Origin: Hedera helix | Lineage: Eukaryota; Streptophyta; Magnoliopsida; Apiales; Araliaceae | Length of the DNA stretch: 64,000 nucleotides | Assembly: GCA_947179155.2 (NCBI GenBank) | Contig: OX359267.1 | Coordinates: 40,654,292-40,718,291 of the forward strand | Direction of reading: 5' to 3' | Part shown: one piece after another, positions 13,521 through 25,825 of the stretch | Layout of the letters: every line of letters starts with the position of its first letter | How positions within the stretch are numbered: position 1 is the stretch's first letter | The notes under the pieces: generated by a model | Told to the model about the DNA's origin: nothing | The model's database searches: none | The model's input: only the letters and a program-made list of their open reading frames with translations | Made by a program: the position numbers and the translations under genes

Positions 13521-13837
13521 CCGTATGCTACTATTCTTTTATCATCGGTATTTTAACAGTTAACACCGTTGACTATTTTTATTTAAAAATGTTACTTCTG
13601 TCGTTTTCTATATCCGACAATTATTCCGTTGTGGGGTCCACCAATAATTTGTTATTTCGGCGCCGTCGTACGACCCGAATATTCCCCGACAAAACGAATA
13701 TTGTCCGACAAGATAAAATTTGCACATAACATCCTTAACTTTAAACTTTATCGATTTAACCACTTACTGTTTCAGAAAAATATATATGAAGAAAAATTAA
13801 ATTTTATATTTCATAAAATTCGGGGTCTTACATATAT

Positions 13838-15295
13838 GAATTTTGGTTAATTTTTAAAAATTAAAATATTCTTTGCAAAAAAAAAGTTTAAATTAACATT
13901 AAATAAGATAAATAAAGAATTTAAACACCCCTTTGAATTAAGAGTTAAATATTAAAAGAATAAATAATTTTGGTGGTTTGAAAATGGGTGACCATATAAT
14001 AATAATGTTCCAAGTTTCAGTAGGACGGTCCAAACGGTGAGCGCCCCAGGAAGAATGGTTGTTGGATTGGAATTCGGTAGACTTTTCAGATGGTTATCCA
14101 ATCCATCTTACTGTTATTCATACGGAGTATTTATTACTACCTTCCTTCTTGATAAATGCACCGTCACGCGCTATGACTTTCTGACAGATGGCGTCATGAC
14201 GTTGAGAAAAACAACCAACCAAAACAACGGCAATAGGGTGTTTATCATAAAAGAAAAACAAAAAGTACCTTGAACCATTAATCTTTGTTTTTTAAAAGTG
14301 TTTTCGAAGAGCCATTAATATTTAAAACTTATTTGAATATATCCCAAATTTATTTCTATGTTTTAACCGCTCAAAAATGATATATATTTTGTTTAATGTA
14401 ACAAATTTTAAAATATATTTTATTGAGTTAAAAATTTTTTTTGAGATTCATTTTGACCCGTTTAAATTTCGGAGAGTGCATTTTATTTAGTATAAAAGAT
14501 TTTTAAAATATATTTAAATACGTTTTAAATATTAAAATGTAAAATTCAATTTTTCTATAAACTTTAAGATATAAACTGTATTTTAGTCTTAATTAAAAAT
14601 TTTCTATATTGAATTTAAAAGTACTTTAATCTATCAAAAAAAAATGTCAAAAGAGATTTTAGCGGTGTTAGAATTTAGAAAGCTATCAAAATTATGTCAT
14701 TTTTCTCTTTACTTAATAAAGTAATTTTATAATATACTTCTATAAAAAGAAAAAGAAAATTACAAATAAAAGTGTAAAATATAGCAAGTTAAAAGCAAAT
14801 ACCATCCTTAATCAGAGACGGATGGGGATTGGTCCTCATCAAGGCTAGAAAAAATGTCATACCTATTAATAATAAGAAAAAAGAGAAGTATTTAATTTAT
14901 ATACCAATATATTTATAAAAAAATAGTCTGACTCCTCAAATTATATTCAACTTAATGTTTTGAAAATCAGAATGAATCGGTAATTAAACCAAAATTTGAT
15001 TATGTGTTCTTAGCTAATCGAAATATTTCAGTCAAAAGTAAAATTTGAACTGATTGCCTAAGTATCGTCGATTAGATCAGTAATTCAATTAGTTATACAA
15101 TGAAATTAATTTAATGAACAATTTTTTTTTAAAAATAAATTTTATATTATTAATATTTTATCTCATAAATGTAATATTAACTTATTATTCATGTGATAAA
15201 AATTATATAAAAATATCTTTGTATTTAAATTCGATATTTTATATGCAGGTAAATTTGAAATTAATTTGGTGGCGGGTTCCATTCAACGCGTTTTA
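13838..15295. other. AT-rich spacer
   Basis: No gene is recognised. A 78-codon open frame at 14037-14273 has no known motif. Several stretches resemble worn MITE ends, for example around 14950-15100. Confidence 0.5.
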
Positions 15296-15706
15296 GAGCA
15301 ATGTTAGTAAATTTGGACTAGTCATCGAATTAGAAAGAGTATCAGATGATTGAGTTACTGGTCTAATCAGTAGTCGAACAGTTATTGAATAGATGACGTC
15401 ATAAATACATAAAATATATATTATTAATAATTAATAAAATTTAAAAATATTTAATTTTTTATAAGCTAAAATATAGTAAAATAATATTATAATATTAATA
15501 AAAATATTTTTTATAAACAAAAATTTAAAATCGAGTCAACTGATTCAACTAACCGGTTGAATTACCGGATGAATCGGTGGTCAACCAAATTTTGATTAAG
15601 TTGTTAAAAACTAATTTTTTGAATTGAATCGGACCGACATGTTAATCGATTCCGATTAAACTACTATCGAACCGTCGATCCGATCCAATTTTACAAACAT
15701 TACTTT
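15296..15706. mobile_element. MITE-like inverted-repeat element
   Basis: The left end has AATGTTAGTAAATTTGGA and the right end is a near inverse, TCCAATTTTACAAACATT. The interior has rearranged GATCGGT/AACCGGTT-like subterminal motifs. It is about 410 bp with no coding capacity. A target duplication is not clear, so superfamily and exact borders are uncertain. Confidence 0.5.
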
Positions 15707-16117
15707 AAAAAAATTTAGAGGTTTTATTGGATATGGTGTCGAGTTTCCATTTATAGAGATTGGTTGGGAGAACACGATAAAAAATTATTAAATATTCAAG
15801 AATCATCTGTAACAAAGTATTTGCATTATTTATTTATGTACCGTTATTTTAATATTTAAAATAAAATAATTTATTTTTAATATTAAAATAACAGTACTTA
15901 AATAATACTACAAAATATTACATGACATATGCTCTAAAATCAGCCGATAATTACTCTAACGCGACAGCAAAATGGGAGGAAAGGGAGACAAAAAGTGGAA
16001 AGTGGATAACATCGAATCTTTTACCTAATCTTTTCTCTGTCTACCCGTCTTCTTATGGATAATAGGCATTTATACTTCTTATTCCTTGCCCTTATCACAA
16101 TTCTTCTCTCTCATTCC

Positions 16118-16131
16118 ATATATATATAAAT
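16118..16131 (+). promoter_or_regulatory. Probable TATA box of the OXS3-like gene
   Basis: ATATATATATAAATAT lies about 110 bp upstream of the start codon at 16239, followed by a CT-rich leader. Position and sequence fit a plant core promoter. Confidence 0.5.
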
Positions 16132-16238
16132 ATCTATTTTGCAGTGTATATATATAACTAACTTCTTCGTTTAATACCTTCTCTGTATCCATCTTTTGTG
16201 GTATCTAACTGCAAGCTATTTTAGTACTCGAAATTAAA

Positions 16239-17204
16239 ATGGGTTTTACTTCTTTTGATGAACAAGGCAACCGTAGTGTAATGGATGAGCAAGGGTTTAA
16301 TGATACAGTCTCTCCTTCTGAGGTTGATTCAGGTGTTGGATCTGAGGAATCTGATGATAATTCAATGGAAGATGAAATCAATTATTCTTCTCTCTCTTCT
16401 TCACCCAACTCCCCGTTTTCTTATTCTACTGCTTCGCCGTCCGGCGAGCTTCCCGCCGGTGATTCATTGAGTGATATGTCCTCCCTCCTTCAACAACTCC
16501 CCTTCAAGTAAGCCCCATGTATAATTTGTTTGAGAGACAAACTAATAACTGGAAATTAAGGAAAATCATTGTCTTTTCCTTTTCCTTTCCTTTGGAAAAA
16601 AAGCTAGACTTTAATAGGAGTTCTTACATACACGATGCAGTTAGGATCATGGCATATTATTAAAGTATTTATATTAGAATTATGATTTAACATGTTTATG
16701 TTAAATAAAATTACCTTTGTTATAATTTTAATTCCACTTCAATACATTGACACTGTATTTTAAATTTAAATTCTTGGAGTATTTGATATGGGTCGGTTAA
16801 TTACTTATATAATTGTTGTTTGGTTAATTTGCAGGAGAGGATTGTCAAAGCACTACCAAGGAAAATCACAATCCTTCACTTGCTTATCAGACGTGAGGTG
16901 TTTGGAGGATTTGGCCAAGCCAGAAAATCCTTTCAATAAGAAGCTCAAGTCCTCTAAAAGCTATGTGGGACTGTCTGCAGAAACCCAAAACAAATCATCA
17001 AATGATCACAAGCTTCTTCCTAAAAATGCTTCCTCAAGGCAGATCTCAAAGAAAGCATCAAGGGGTTCTTGTTCTTCCCTCGTTAATTATGCAAGGAGGA
17101 GTAGTTTACTTGGGAATAGGGATAGGCCCCCAATCCATCCTCCTCTTAGATCTAATAGTACAACCAACTTTTCTAATCAAACCCAACCCCCTTCGTTTGT
17201 TTGA
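16239..17204 (+). CDS. OXS3-like (OXIDATIVE STRESS 3 family) protein
   Basis: There are two exons, 16239-16507 and 16835-17204. The intron is GT-AG (GTAAGC...TTGCAG) and splits a Lys codon (phase 2). The product is 212 residues. It has an acidic Ser-rich N-terminus (about residues 20-75), then SSLLQQLPFKRGLSKHYQGK across the exon junction, then SQSFTCLSDVRCLEDLAKPE; this block is the conserved core of plant OXS3-like proteins. The C-terminus is Ser/Asn-rich with basic clusters and ends PPSFV. OXS3 members are small nuclear proteins linked to tolerance of heavy metals and oxidative stress and to chromatin; that is family knowledge. The start is the first ATG after a TATA-like promoter. No frame damage is visible. 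The family assignment rests on the core motif only. Confidence 0.82.
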
Positions 17205-18039
17205 TCCTTGCTCCTGGTTGGTTTGGATCGATCTTTGTGCTGAGTTATGTATCAACAAATATATTTTTAACATCAAGAAAGGATTTTTTTGGAATGGTAT
17301 TGTGTGTTTATGTACAATAATAATTTATTTATAGTTCTTTCTACTATTAACTTCCTACTTCAAAATAGATTTTGGTTAAATAGGTGTTCGGAATCGTTTA
17401 TAATCCGTCAAAATTTGTTTATTATTAATTTTAAAAAGTAAAAGATGTTTGATAAATTAATTTTAAAATTATTGAAAATACTCGGAAGTTTTAATTTGGA
17501 GTTTCTATTTGAGTTTTTAATTATTTATCAAATTTAATAATTAAATTTGACTAAATATATTAATAATCTATCATTATTTATTTTAATAATTTTACTCATT
17601 ATCATTCTTACTTCTCCAAATTCTTTTTTTGGTGATATATATTTGAAATATGTATTAAACACTTTTTATAATTTATCAGCTCGAGTGTTTCTTTTAACTA
17701 ATACATAAATTATTTAAAAAAAAATTAATTACAGACAAGAGAAGTAATTAAAATTATCAATTATATTTTTTAAACGAGTGCAAACATCTTCTTAATGACT
17801 AAAATTTAGCATGTAAAGAATTTACCGACAAAAAAAGGATAAAGTTTTATACTGAAATATAAAAATTTGACTCAAGTGAGTTTTTCTATCTTAATTTTGT
17901 AAATTCTAATATTTTGTAGTTATATTGTTTAAAATTTAATCTTATATATTTATTTTGAATTTAAAAATACTTTAATAACATTTTGTTGTAACATTAAAAT
18001 ATTTAAAGGTTAATTATGTATCGAAGTATTTGACGTTAT
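17205..18039. other. 3' flank of the OXS3-like gene, AT-rich
   Basis: A probable 3' untranslated region extends to about 17330. Beyond that the sequence is very AT-rich with no gene or clear repeat structure. Confidence 0.5.
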
Positions 18040-18315
18040 CCCAGCCTTTCTCCTATCCCTTGCGATTGAATCAGCAACGCATTTGTCGGAAAGAACTCTC
18101 CCTATTGCGCATAGCCCTTTCTTGGACAAGAGACCAGAACCATTCCCTTCTCTTCTTCAATGATGGAATTCTATGGTAGTTCAGGTCCCTCGTATCTTTA
18201 GTCCAAGTTTTAATTTTCAAGTCGAGAGAATGGTTACAAGGACTCCGAGATAGTCCAGTCCATAGGAGGTCCTTTCGGTGATAAACGAGTCTCTTCTCTT
18301 GTACAATTACCATCT
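18040..18315. other. Compositionally distinct block, possible organellar insertion
   Basis: About 275 bp of clearly higher GC content than its AT-rich flanks. The minus strand has an 80-codon open frame (18071-18313) rich in Arg, Lys and Trp with no motif that I recognise. Base composition and the run of intact sequence recall plant mitochondrial or plastid DNA moved to the nucleus. This is inference only. Confidence 0.35.
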
Positions 18316-20777
18316 ATTATATAAATAGACTAGGAAATACTTAATCTATAAAGAGAGGGATGTGTTAATTATTTGTATGTTTTTACTAGACAGTACAGGG
18401 AAGGTCATTAATAGCTTTTAATGAAATGACCATAATATCCTTAAGACTCAAAAGGGTAAATTTTGGGTTGATTGTATATTTATTTATATCCTCGTAAAAT
18501 TAAAATTAATCCTATATTTTATATATAACATATGAAGTGATAAAGTTCAAATATATTAAATCATGTATACTTTAAGTTATTTAATTTTAAAATAAATACA
18601 CCTCTATTGTACTACGAATAATCTTCTTCAAGTCAAATTTATATGGCCTAGTATGTATGTTTGCATAAGGTAGAATTTTAACTATTTAGATATAAGGAAA
18701 GTGTTTAAGATATTTTAAATGCTATTTATAGTTTAAAATTGGCTTAATAATTTCATGGGCTTTTGACAAATTCATAATAATTGATGCGTTTGGATAGAAG
18801 GAAACTGATATCTTCATGTATAGAAATGATATTTTTTTATGAATCTCTCTCGCATATAGGTATGACTCATTCACTATTTATCATTATTAATGTGAAAGAA
18901 TTCATATAAAAATTATTAATTTTTCATGGGAAAATATTAGTTTTCTTAACTGAAGAGTGAATACATTTGGTTGCTATTCATATAGGTTAGGCCATGGGAT
19001 GACTGGATAAGGGAAGAAGTTTTTCCTTGGGCCACCAAATATTTCCTTCCTAAATCTGGGTTAGGCTTAAAAAGGTCTGGAGTCTATTAATCATTCCTAT
19101 GCCAGTGTGGCACCTGAAAATTTAGGCTTTTGGTGCAAAATGAAATATGAAAGTCCTAGGAAATTTATTTTCCTACTGTTTTCTTTTATGAATTTTAAGT
19201 TTAGCATACATCACACCTAAAATATATTATTTTCTTTAAATTTTATTCACAAAAATTATTAACAAAGTTATGTCGCTATTTTTCCGATATAAATAAGAAA
19301 ATAAGTTAACTGTACTCAACAAAGCCTTTTATTCCATGGATAAGCTGAAAATGAATCCCTATATAATGAATAAAAGTATAAAGTTTAAAAAAAAGATTAA
19401 ACCCATCACCAATATAAAAATGCTTGCCCATACATAATTAAGATAAAATGTCACAAAAATATTTTATTTTTTAATCTTTTTACGGACTGAGTATTTAATT
19501 AGTTTAATTCTTGATTTAATACTATTAGTCTATGTGGCGCATACTATGTGTGCGCAATTAATTTTTTAATAGGATATTTAAATATAAAACTTTTAATACA
19601 AAAATAAATCTAATAACTAAATAACACTGTCTTTGTCCTTGAGTTATATCTTACTAATATTTAAATTTTTAAGGGGCCTTTAAATATAAAAGTTTAAATA
19701 CAAAAACATATCTAAAAACTATGCCTAAGAATGCCCCGTAAAGTTTCCATGGCCCTACGGTGCATTAACAATGTCTCTTTACTTCCACTAGGAGGCAAGT
19801 GTTAGCAAAATTAGTTCGTGCCAGACTAATCTAAGTATACCAACATACGTGGTAGTGGTACCGTAACCCTAAAGTGTTTCAACTACGTACAAACAGGAAA
19901 AAGAGAAGCTGTCCTTCTAATATTTTTAGATACTTGATCAAGTACCTGTGTTCCATATAGGGCCTACGCAATCCTAAAATATAACAACATGCAAATAACA
20001 CTGTAAATTCAATATATTGATACTGCAGTAACACATTTAACGACGGAAGAAACACCATATTAACAGATTTCTTTGATGTAAATATACTGGGTGGTTCTTT
20101 CTCCTTATTAAGGAATTCAATTAATGTTGTGAGAATCCTTAACTAGTTCTATTTCATTAAATTACCCGAGCTCGTCTTGTACAGACTACAATGAAGGAAA
20201 TCTAAACCCTAATACTTAAAGAGGCCATTGGTAAGATGGTAGTTTGTGAGTCGAGAGATTGAACGAACTATTCAAATGTGATTGATTTTCGTCCCGACTG
20301 TTGCTAATCCTGTCAATTATAACAAACTGAGTAATGTTAATTGCACAATTATATGTATGTTATCCAATCAAACTGGCATATGCTCCTCTTTTCTTATCTT
20401 CAGTATCCAAAGCGGTCCGATAATGCCGAAAATTCATCACCCCCCTATTAACATATAAACATATTTCTCTCATCCATCCTCTCCAAATTCAGTCCGTATA
20501 AAGCAATACAAAGTGAAAAATCTTGGCTTAATTAATGATGCCTATATGAATATGCTGTGTACCGCCGATTCTTGGCTTAGTTTATTAGCTCAACGTTCAA
20601 GTTACAAAATCTTTATTTATAAATTACAGATTATATACGTATATATAGGGAGAGATTTACAAGCTAAAATGAAGGGAAAAAATATAAAATTTTGGTTTTA
20701 GATCTAAACAAAAGATTATGAAGTTAAGGAAATTAGCGCACACTGAGCAATTAACATCAAATTTATGAACAAATAGA
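18316..20777. other. AT-rich spacer
   Basis: No gene is recognised. A direct repeat of about 45 bp (core TTTAAATATAAAA) occurs near 19575 and near 19680. Short open frames here have no family motifs. Confidence 0.5.
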
Positions 20778-20999
20778 TTATCTTATATTTGCAGGGATTT
20801 TTTTCTTGAAAAGGGGGAGAGGAAATATTTTCTTTCTTACATCAATTTTTACATTTATGAATACTTCAATTCTCCTCAGCCATCTTCTCGGAGATGGAGG
20901 TGTTGACAGAGTGTTGTGGCGCTTGCGGTTGGAATCATCATCGTGGTCGTCGGAGGATTCAGTGGTGGAGGCATCGGCAAAGGGGCACTTGATTTTCAT
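20778..20999 (-). CDS. Small hypothetical protein, doubtful
   Basis: A 73-codon minus-strand frame starting MKIKCPFADAS has an acidic Ser/Asp stretch (SSDDHDDDS), then RKRHNTLSTPPSPRRWLRR. A GTAAGA donor-like site follows the FINVKID codons, so the frame could be the first exon of a longer gene. The same frame stays open upstream of this ATG for about 60 bp. The composition (Ser/Asp-rich, then a basic Pro-containing motif) looks more coding-like than the spacer around it. I do not recognise the family, and no second exon was found. Confidence 0.3.
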   Translation of the reverse strand: MKIKCPFADASTTESSDDHDDDSNRKRHNTLSTPPSPRRWLRRIEVFINVKIDVRKKIFPLPLFKKKIPANIR

Positions 21000-21181
21000 G
21001 GAGGTGGAGGAATTGAGGATGGAGTTGTTGACTGGGGGTGTAGAAGTAGACTTTGAAGCATGATTGACGAATGGAGGGAATATTGAAAAGAGAGACTTTT
21101 TTTTTGGAAAAGGTTCGGGAAAGAATTGACAAAAAACTGAGGAAGAGACAACAAAGATTTGAAGATAGACCTATCGTACAA

Positions 21182-22056
21182 CTATTATACGATAGATAAC
21201 TTGAAGATCTTCTGAAAAAATAGATCTACTGCAAATAGTTATACATGCAGAACCCTTTTTAAAAATAGAGGAATAAAAACGTCATTTGTTATTTGGACCA
21301 CTTATCGCATAACTGGTTGTCAGCGTCTTAATAATAATTAGGCAGATTGTTTATTCTTCAACCTTTGGATCATGGTTTGGATGGCTGGATGAGTGTTGGA
21401 AGGGTAGGGCTTCCATTCAATGTTGAATTTGGATCACTTTTATTTATATATATATTAACGGTTACTCCATGTAATATTTTTTGTCGAACAAAATTTATTT
21501 TAACCCATTAGGTGTACCAAACTAACTAACGATTGCCATCATTTTACTTCTTTATATATTGTTATAGATACCATATAATTAAGGTAATTTTTTCCACATC
21601 TTCTACTTATTCTCTATTACCCCTTGCTACGTACAGTCCATTCCTCTTAAAATGTCATGGACTTTTATAGAAGAATAAGTGGATACTAAACAAGCTCATT
21701 ATCAGCCTCCTAACTCCATCAATTGTATCAGTAAAATAAATAAGGGAGTGTTCGATAAAATTGAATAAAACAATTTTTAATATTTAAATAATTTAAATGA
21801 GCTAAATGAAACAAAATTTTGAATACCTAATAAAAAAATTTATTTGATAATTAATATGTTTGAAATATCTGAATAATAATTTTTTATTATTTTACCCCTC
21901 TAAACAAGTATATAAGTTAAAATAATTATTCTATAAAAGCAATCTATAATTTTTATTGTAATATGTTAAATAGTAACAAAATTTCAAGAAATTTGATTAA
22001 AATTCTGTCTCTTCTTTATAATAAGAGACACTAAGAGAAAAGTTATTAATATAATT
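21182..22056. other. AT-rich spacer
   Basis: Nothing recognisable as a gene. The last five bases, TAATT (22052-22056), are the left target duplication of the solo LTR that follows. Confidence 0.5.
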
Positions 22057-22487
22057 TGTTGGGATGTATTTTCTTGGAACCCCAAATTCGATGTGGGCCC
22101 ATATTTATTCGCTATTTGGAGTATGGGTTGAACTACTTTTTTACGCATTATAATGGGCCCAATGTTTTGGTAGACCCATTCAAATGTTTCTTTTTGGAAT
22201 GACTTACTAGTATTAGGAGAGATACAACCTATATTGGTTTAGAATTCTAAATTAGGCAATAAATTTGGATTTTAAGGAGATGATAATTGACTAGTCAATA
22301 TTATATTCCTACTTGGATTCTAATCAAGGGATTCTCAATCCTAATTGGCCATAGATAACAAGGCAGATGAGAAAAGTATAAATATAGCCACAAGTATGGA
22401 CTCACGATACATTCACACATACAATCTTTATTATTATTGTCTCATCAAATATCAATATTATTATAGCAGTTTTATATTTTTTATTGT

Positions 22488-23036
22488 TGTTAACGCCAAA
22501 TTTTGTACCACTCGTTTAAATCACAAAACAACGAATAAAATTAAGCGCCAAACACAAATAAATCAAAGAAAGCAATGGAAGAACACAAGTTTTACGTGGA
22601 AACCCAATTGGGAAAAAATCACGGGAAAAGAGATGAATTCACTAGTATGATAATTGTGTTTACAGACTTCCTTGAGAATAATAGAGAGCTTATACACTGG
22701 AAAATACTGATTCTGTAGGTAAAGACTAATAATAATAAAAAGTAAGTGTCCTCAGCGCCTCCATGCAACATCATATATATAGGTGTACAGTCATCCGAAA
22801 GTGGTTAGAATTAGGAGTCCCTTTCCGCGTAAAGATACAACCCATCAGTTAATAGATCCCATCCCAATTAGGCTTCTTTGTATCAACTAAATAAGGAAAC
22901 AGAATTCCTTTAAAATAAGGATTCTATTACTTCCATATCCTAAACCGGATAGGAACCCATATATCAAATTAAAGGCCCACTCAACAAAACAATATAGACC
23001 AGCCCAAACCTGGGCCCAAATAATCTGATCCCAACA
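22488..23036 (-). repeat. 3' LTR of element A
   Basis: 549 bp, TGTTAACGCC...GATCCCAACA on the plus strand; near-identical partner at 35418-35966. In element orientation it begins TGTTGGGATC and ends GGCGTTAACA. Confidence 0.95.
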
Positions 23037-23053
23037 TTGCCCCCCACTTTCCT
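23037..23053 (-). other. Polypurine tract of element A
   Basis: The minus strand reads AGGAAAGTGGGGGGCAA directly against the 3' LTR. The matching tract in element B is AGAAGAGTGGGGGGCAA. Confidence 0.8.
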
Positions 23054-23138
23054 ACTTTTAAGAGTTTTAAATATTATAGTAATTCCAATAACCACATTTC
23101 CCTTGTAACCGGCCACATCCAAACAACACTTAACCCCC

Positions 23139-25668
23139 ATGTCTGATACACGACCATCATTACCCCATTACATTCCCCAAAAATTACGGACGGTTAAACT
23201 TCGCACGTCTCATCTTATTAATAAAAATCCCAAAAATCTTATTTTCGACACACCGTTCTATCTTGTCAAATCCCCAATTCCCTCGCCTCCTCAGTCTCAA
23301 AAACACTTAAAATTACTTTACCCCCTGCAATCCATAGCAGCCCAAGGTCAAGCTTCCTCGTCCCAAGCACCAGACAGTCATCCACCTTCGTTCGACATGG
23401 AGAAAGAAAATGCCATTCGACAGAAATACAAAGACGCTCCGGTAGCGAACACTCCCTCCTCCATCACTCCCACCCAACTCAACTCCATCCATCATGAATA
23501 CTAGATCCCCCTCCAATACGAGCTCTGAATCCCCGAACCACATGAAAGAATATATTGGCAGCTTGAAGGAGGGTGGATAGGAATACCCACTTGGACCCTG
23601 AAGCACGGTGTCCGATTCCCCCTTCATCCCTTCATAACTGAATTTTTAGGGTTCATGGGAATTGGGTTTTCCCAACTAGTTCCTAATTCCTATATTCACC
23701 TCATCTGCTTCATCGCCCATTGTAAGGATCAGAATGTTGAACCAGCCCTGGATCTGTTCCTAAATTACTTCTAGCTCATAAATTGCAAAGAAAAGGGCTT
23801 CAAGGTCTTAACCCGATATTCTAATTGGAAAGTGTGGATGACAACCCCATCAAGCAATAAAGGATGACACTCATCCTGGTTCTTCCTCCGAGGAACCGAC
23901 ACCCGACTTCTTCAACCATGGGGAAAACCAAGCAGAACTTCCTTAGGTTTCGATCATATCGAAGACGTCCGAGAGGCTGACCTCGAAAAACTACTGTCTA
24001 GCATGCTAACCACATTTTGGTCGATCAATCTCCTCTGTGACCGCGACTGGCTGTTCCTCCACGGAATTAAGTACCCGACATACTTTATGATATATTAATT
24101 TATTCATTCGTACTAACTCTAATTTCTCCCATACAGTAGTGCTCTTTCGAAACTCGGAAGACAATCCAACCAATCGACCCTAAACCACACAGAGACACCC
24201 ACAAGATGGCCCCATCTTCATTCCTTCACCATCCTCCTTGGAGGAATTTGAACCACCTGCCGAACCCCTAATACGAAAACCTAGAACCTCCTTCTTGGCA
24301 ACCTCGGAAGAGATCTCAATTCTTTCTTCCAAACCAACCCCAAAAAACCCAACTTTTACCCAAGAAACTGAACAAACCCAACCCCTTATAGGGTTCGCCC
24401 CGCAGACCATGAATCCTATCCCTTCAGATCAACCCACATCTTTTTCGGCCAACCCTTCGGATAAAGGAAAGGCCACCACATCGTCTTCGACCAACACAAC
24501 TCCAGACGTTTTACCAGAAAAAGGCCCAGAGACGAGAAAACGAAGCGTTTTCAAAATGTCAGACTCCGAACTTGCAAAATTTATGAAGGCCAAAAAGCAG
24601 AAAACCTCCCATCCTCCAAGATCTCAATTGGACTCACCCAAACTCCCAGCCCAGGAATCTAGCCAACCAACACCCGACCAGCCTAGATCCTCAACCCCTG
24701 AACCTCCCAGACAACCAACCTTCGATCCTCCCAGACCACCAATCTCCGAACAAACCAGACAACCAACCCCCGAACAAACCTAGAGATCAGCCGGCAAATG
24801 ACCAATTTTTGAACAAGGTGAATATCCTACACCTAAAATTAACCTATTCCTGCTCAGACATCCTCCCAGGCAACCTTTAAACGATCCTTGCACAAACCAG
24901 ACACCCTCGACATTCTTCCCAGACGACGCCAATCTCCCAATCCCCTTCTTTGCTTAAAACTAGTTCAACTTCCCGATTGATGATGAAATGTTCCATGATT
25001 ACACGGATCGATAGCTTATCCTGGCCACGGCAATCCACCAAGGCCGAGTAAGATTCTCATTTCTCAAAATTTTATGAATATTTTTGACTTCTCTTATCCT
25101 GACGAACTCCCATTTATCAGGCCTTAACGACATTCAGCTGTTTATTTGGTCGGGAAACCAAGCCAAACAACAGCGACGAAAAAATGAAGAAGATGAGGGC
25201 AAAATACAAAGCCATAAAAAGGAGAAAAAACATCTGGCCAAAGACAACATAAGCCTTCGAACAACCAACGCCAACCTTCAACAACAGTTCGAGATCATCT
25301 TCGAGGTAAAGAATCAAAAAACTGAAGAGCTCACTCGACTTCAACTCGAAAATTTCGAAACCGTGAAAAAAGCTCAACAACAATCGGAGGAAATCGTCGA
25401 GCTGAAGAAACAAAATGAACAATTAACTTCAGATATTCAACGTCAACAAAATGCCAATGAAATCTTGAGAGAACAGGCTCGCCTTGGGACCCCTGAACTA
25501 CGCCACCAAGTCCTTGAGGAGTACAGAGTTTCTCTTGAACTGCTAAAGGAGATAATAGAACAATTCAGCAAGGGATTCCAAGCGGCAATAGCGAAGGCAA
25601 CAAAAGTCGGCATGGATCCTTCTATTTTCTCGGACTCTGACTCTGATACCTCCGAGGACAAAAATTGA
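23139..25668 (+). pseudogene. Antisense Transposase_28-like gene of element A, three exons, decayed
   Basis: This gene runs opposite to gag-pol. Exon 1 (23139 to about 24066) encodes a domain with GVRFPLHPFITEF and SQLVPNSYIHLICF, resembling the plant 'putative gypsy type transposon' domain (Transposase_28). Exon 2 (24137-25047) is Pro/Ser/Thr-rich with PTPEQT-like repeats. Exon 3 (25121-25668) is a long Gln/Glu/Lys coiled coil with an acidic tail DSDSDTSEDKN. Acceptors ATACAG|TAGTG and TATCAG|GCCTTA and the donor CGA|GTAAGA are present and keep phase 1 and phase 0 as in element B. The first donor reads TTAAGT (24067-24072) where element B has GTAAGT, so it is probably lost. Several stops are present (for example 23502-23504, 24181-24183) and a frameshift lies early in exon 3. 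Function is unknown. Confidence 0.75.
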
Positions 25669-25825
25669 CTAAGAACTTTTTTTTTTTGAACGAAATGTAA
25701 ATAACATCTATCATTAATGAAATTTATAATTTTAATAATGTCTTGTACGAACATATATAAAGAGTATTAAAACTTCCTCTAAATACAAATAAATAAAACA
25801 TCCTTCCCAACTACTGGAAATATTT

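Larger units (their letters stand above)
10698..13832 (-). mobile_element. Solo LTR of a Ty3/gypsy element
   Basis: The sequence runs from TGTGACGCCCTC to GGGGTCTTACA and is flanked by an exact 5-bp duplication TATAT (10693-10697 and 13833-13837). Reading the minus strand, it begins TGTAAGACCCCGAATTTTA and ends GGGCGTCACA. A minus-strand TATA box (TATAAATAG, complement of 12883-12891) supports that orientation. The length is 3135 bp, and no internal gag-pol or second LTR is present, so it is a solo LTR left by LTR-LTR recombination. Long LTRs starting TGTAAGACCCC recall Del/Tekay chromoviruses; the lineage is inferred. It contains several tandem arrays listed separately. Confidence 0.82.

Noticed and set aside
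14037..14273. Open frame of 78 codons
   Set aside because: No motif, no promoter or splice context, in AT-rich spacer.
20220..20340. tRNA-like or SINE-like stretch (GGTAAGATGGTAG and TTGAACGA)
   Set aside because: Box A and B matches are poor, and no poly-A or poly-T tail or duplication was seen.
20806..21063. Plus-strand open frame of 85 codons
   Set aside because: It is the complement of a more coding-like minus-strand frame with acidic and basic blocks.
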